Shown in pieces: positions 5,207 to 5,317 of a stretch of DNA of 5,317 bases (its first letter is position 1; the number at the start of each line of letters is the position of its first letter). The stretch is from Bacteroidota bacterium (lineage in GTDB: Bacteria > Bacteroidota > Bacteroidia > Bacteroidales > Prolixibacteraceae). Location of the stretch: positions 1 to 5,317 of the forward strand of contig JAMDDG010000380.1 in NCBI GenBank assembly GCA_023488865.1. Direction: 5' to 3'. The translations under genes were made by a program, and so were the position numbers. The notes under the pieces were generated by a model. The model searched no databases and was not told where the DNA came from. It was given only the letters and a program-made list of their open reading frames with translations.

Positions 5207-5317
5207 TTAATCCGAATGGAATTCTTGCTGTTCAATGAATTGGCAATTTTCGAGTTCGGATTTGTGTACTACGGATTTTCGTTTTACGAAGGGTGCGTAT
5301 TTGTATTTCAGGGCATC
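5207..5317 (-). CDS. C-terminal tail of an unidentified protein, cut by the window edge
   Basis: On the minus strand a frame enters from the right edge and runs 36 codons to a TAA at 5207-5209. The peptide is rich in Lys, Glu, Tyr and Gln, begins DALKYKYAPFVKRKS and ends with ENCQFIEQQEFHSD, a normal composition for a soluble protein end. The opposite strand is also open from an ATG at 5216, but that reading is implausibly Phe/Tyr/Val-rich and looks like the shadow. The strand agrees with the next three genes. I do not recognise the family. Confidence 0.5.
   Translation of the reverse strand, partial: DALKYKYAPFVKRKSVVHKSELENCQFIEQQEFHSD

Overview
The window looks like chromosomal DNA from a Bacteroidota (probably Bacteroidales-type) bacterium. 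The evidence is a long nucleoside kinase with an N-terminal TGS/ThrRS-like part, a fragment resembling the Bacteroidota-restricted DUF6261 family, a fragment of the Bacteroidota-style MqsA-like/HTH/DUF4065 antitoxin, and A/T-rich leaders without clear Shine-Dalgarno sequences. This assignment rests on family recognition by eye; no search was run.

Left part (about 80-2162, + strand): a toxin-antitoxin-like island that looks A+T-richer than the kinase region. A 9-bp perfect dyad and a pair of TAAACATG repeats precede a two-gene operon. The first gene encodes an XRE helix-turn-helix fused to an ImmA/IrrE zinc metallopeptidase (HELGH motif). The second overlaps it by one base (TAATG) and encodes a PIN-domain protein with all four expected acidic residues. 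Fourteen bases further on lies a broken gene. Its first 70 or so codons match the start of MqsA-like/HTH/DUF4065 (Panacea/SocA) antitoxins, and its last 60-70 codons match the end of DUF4065. The HTH and most of the Panacea domain are missing, and the two parts are in different frames.

Middle (2163-2832): no intact gene. It holds a minus-strand terminator and the C-terminal remnant of a DUF6261-like gene that lacks its N-terminal half and carries an apparent +1 frameshift. About 135 bases of unexplained sequence follow. With the broken antitoxin, this suggests a site of repeated insertion and deletion next to a conserved gene.

Right part (2833-5317, all minus strand): reading in the direction of transcription, there is the C-terminal tail of an unidentified gene entering from the right edge, a small thioredoxin-fold protein with CPNC, a tightly coupled two-helix membrane protein, a perfect 30-bp inverted repeat with a 4-base loop, and the TGS-nucleoside kinase. 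The hairpin contains A7/T7 tracts around a CCGAT/ATCGG core, so it can act as an intrinsic terminator. It ends only 11 bases before the kinase ATG, which is unusual and raises the question of where the kinase promoter lies.

No tRNA, rRNA, CRISPR array, intact transposase or replication origin was seen. The best candidates for something less ordinary are the peptidase-regulator/PIN pair with its neighbouring decayed antitoxin, and the long perfect hairpin at the kinase start.
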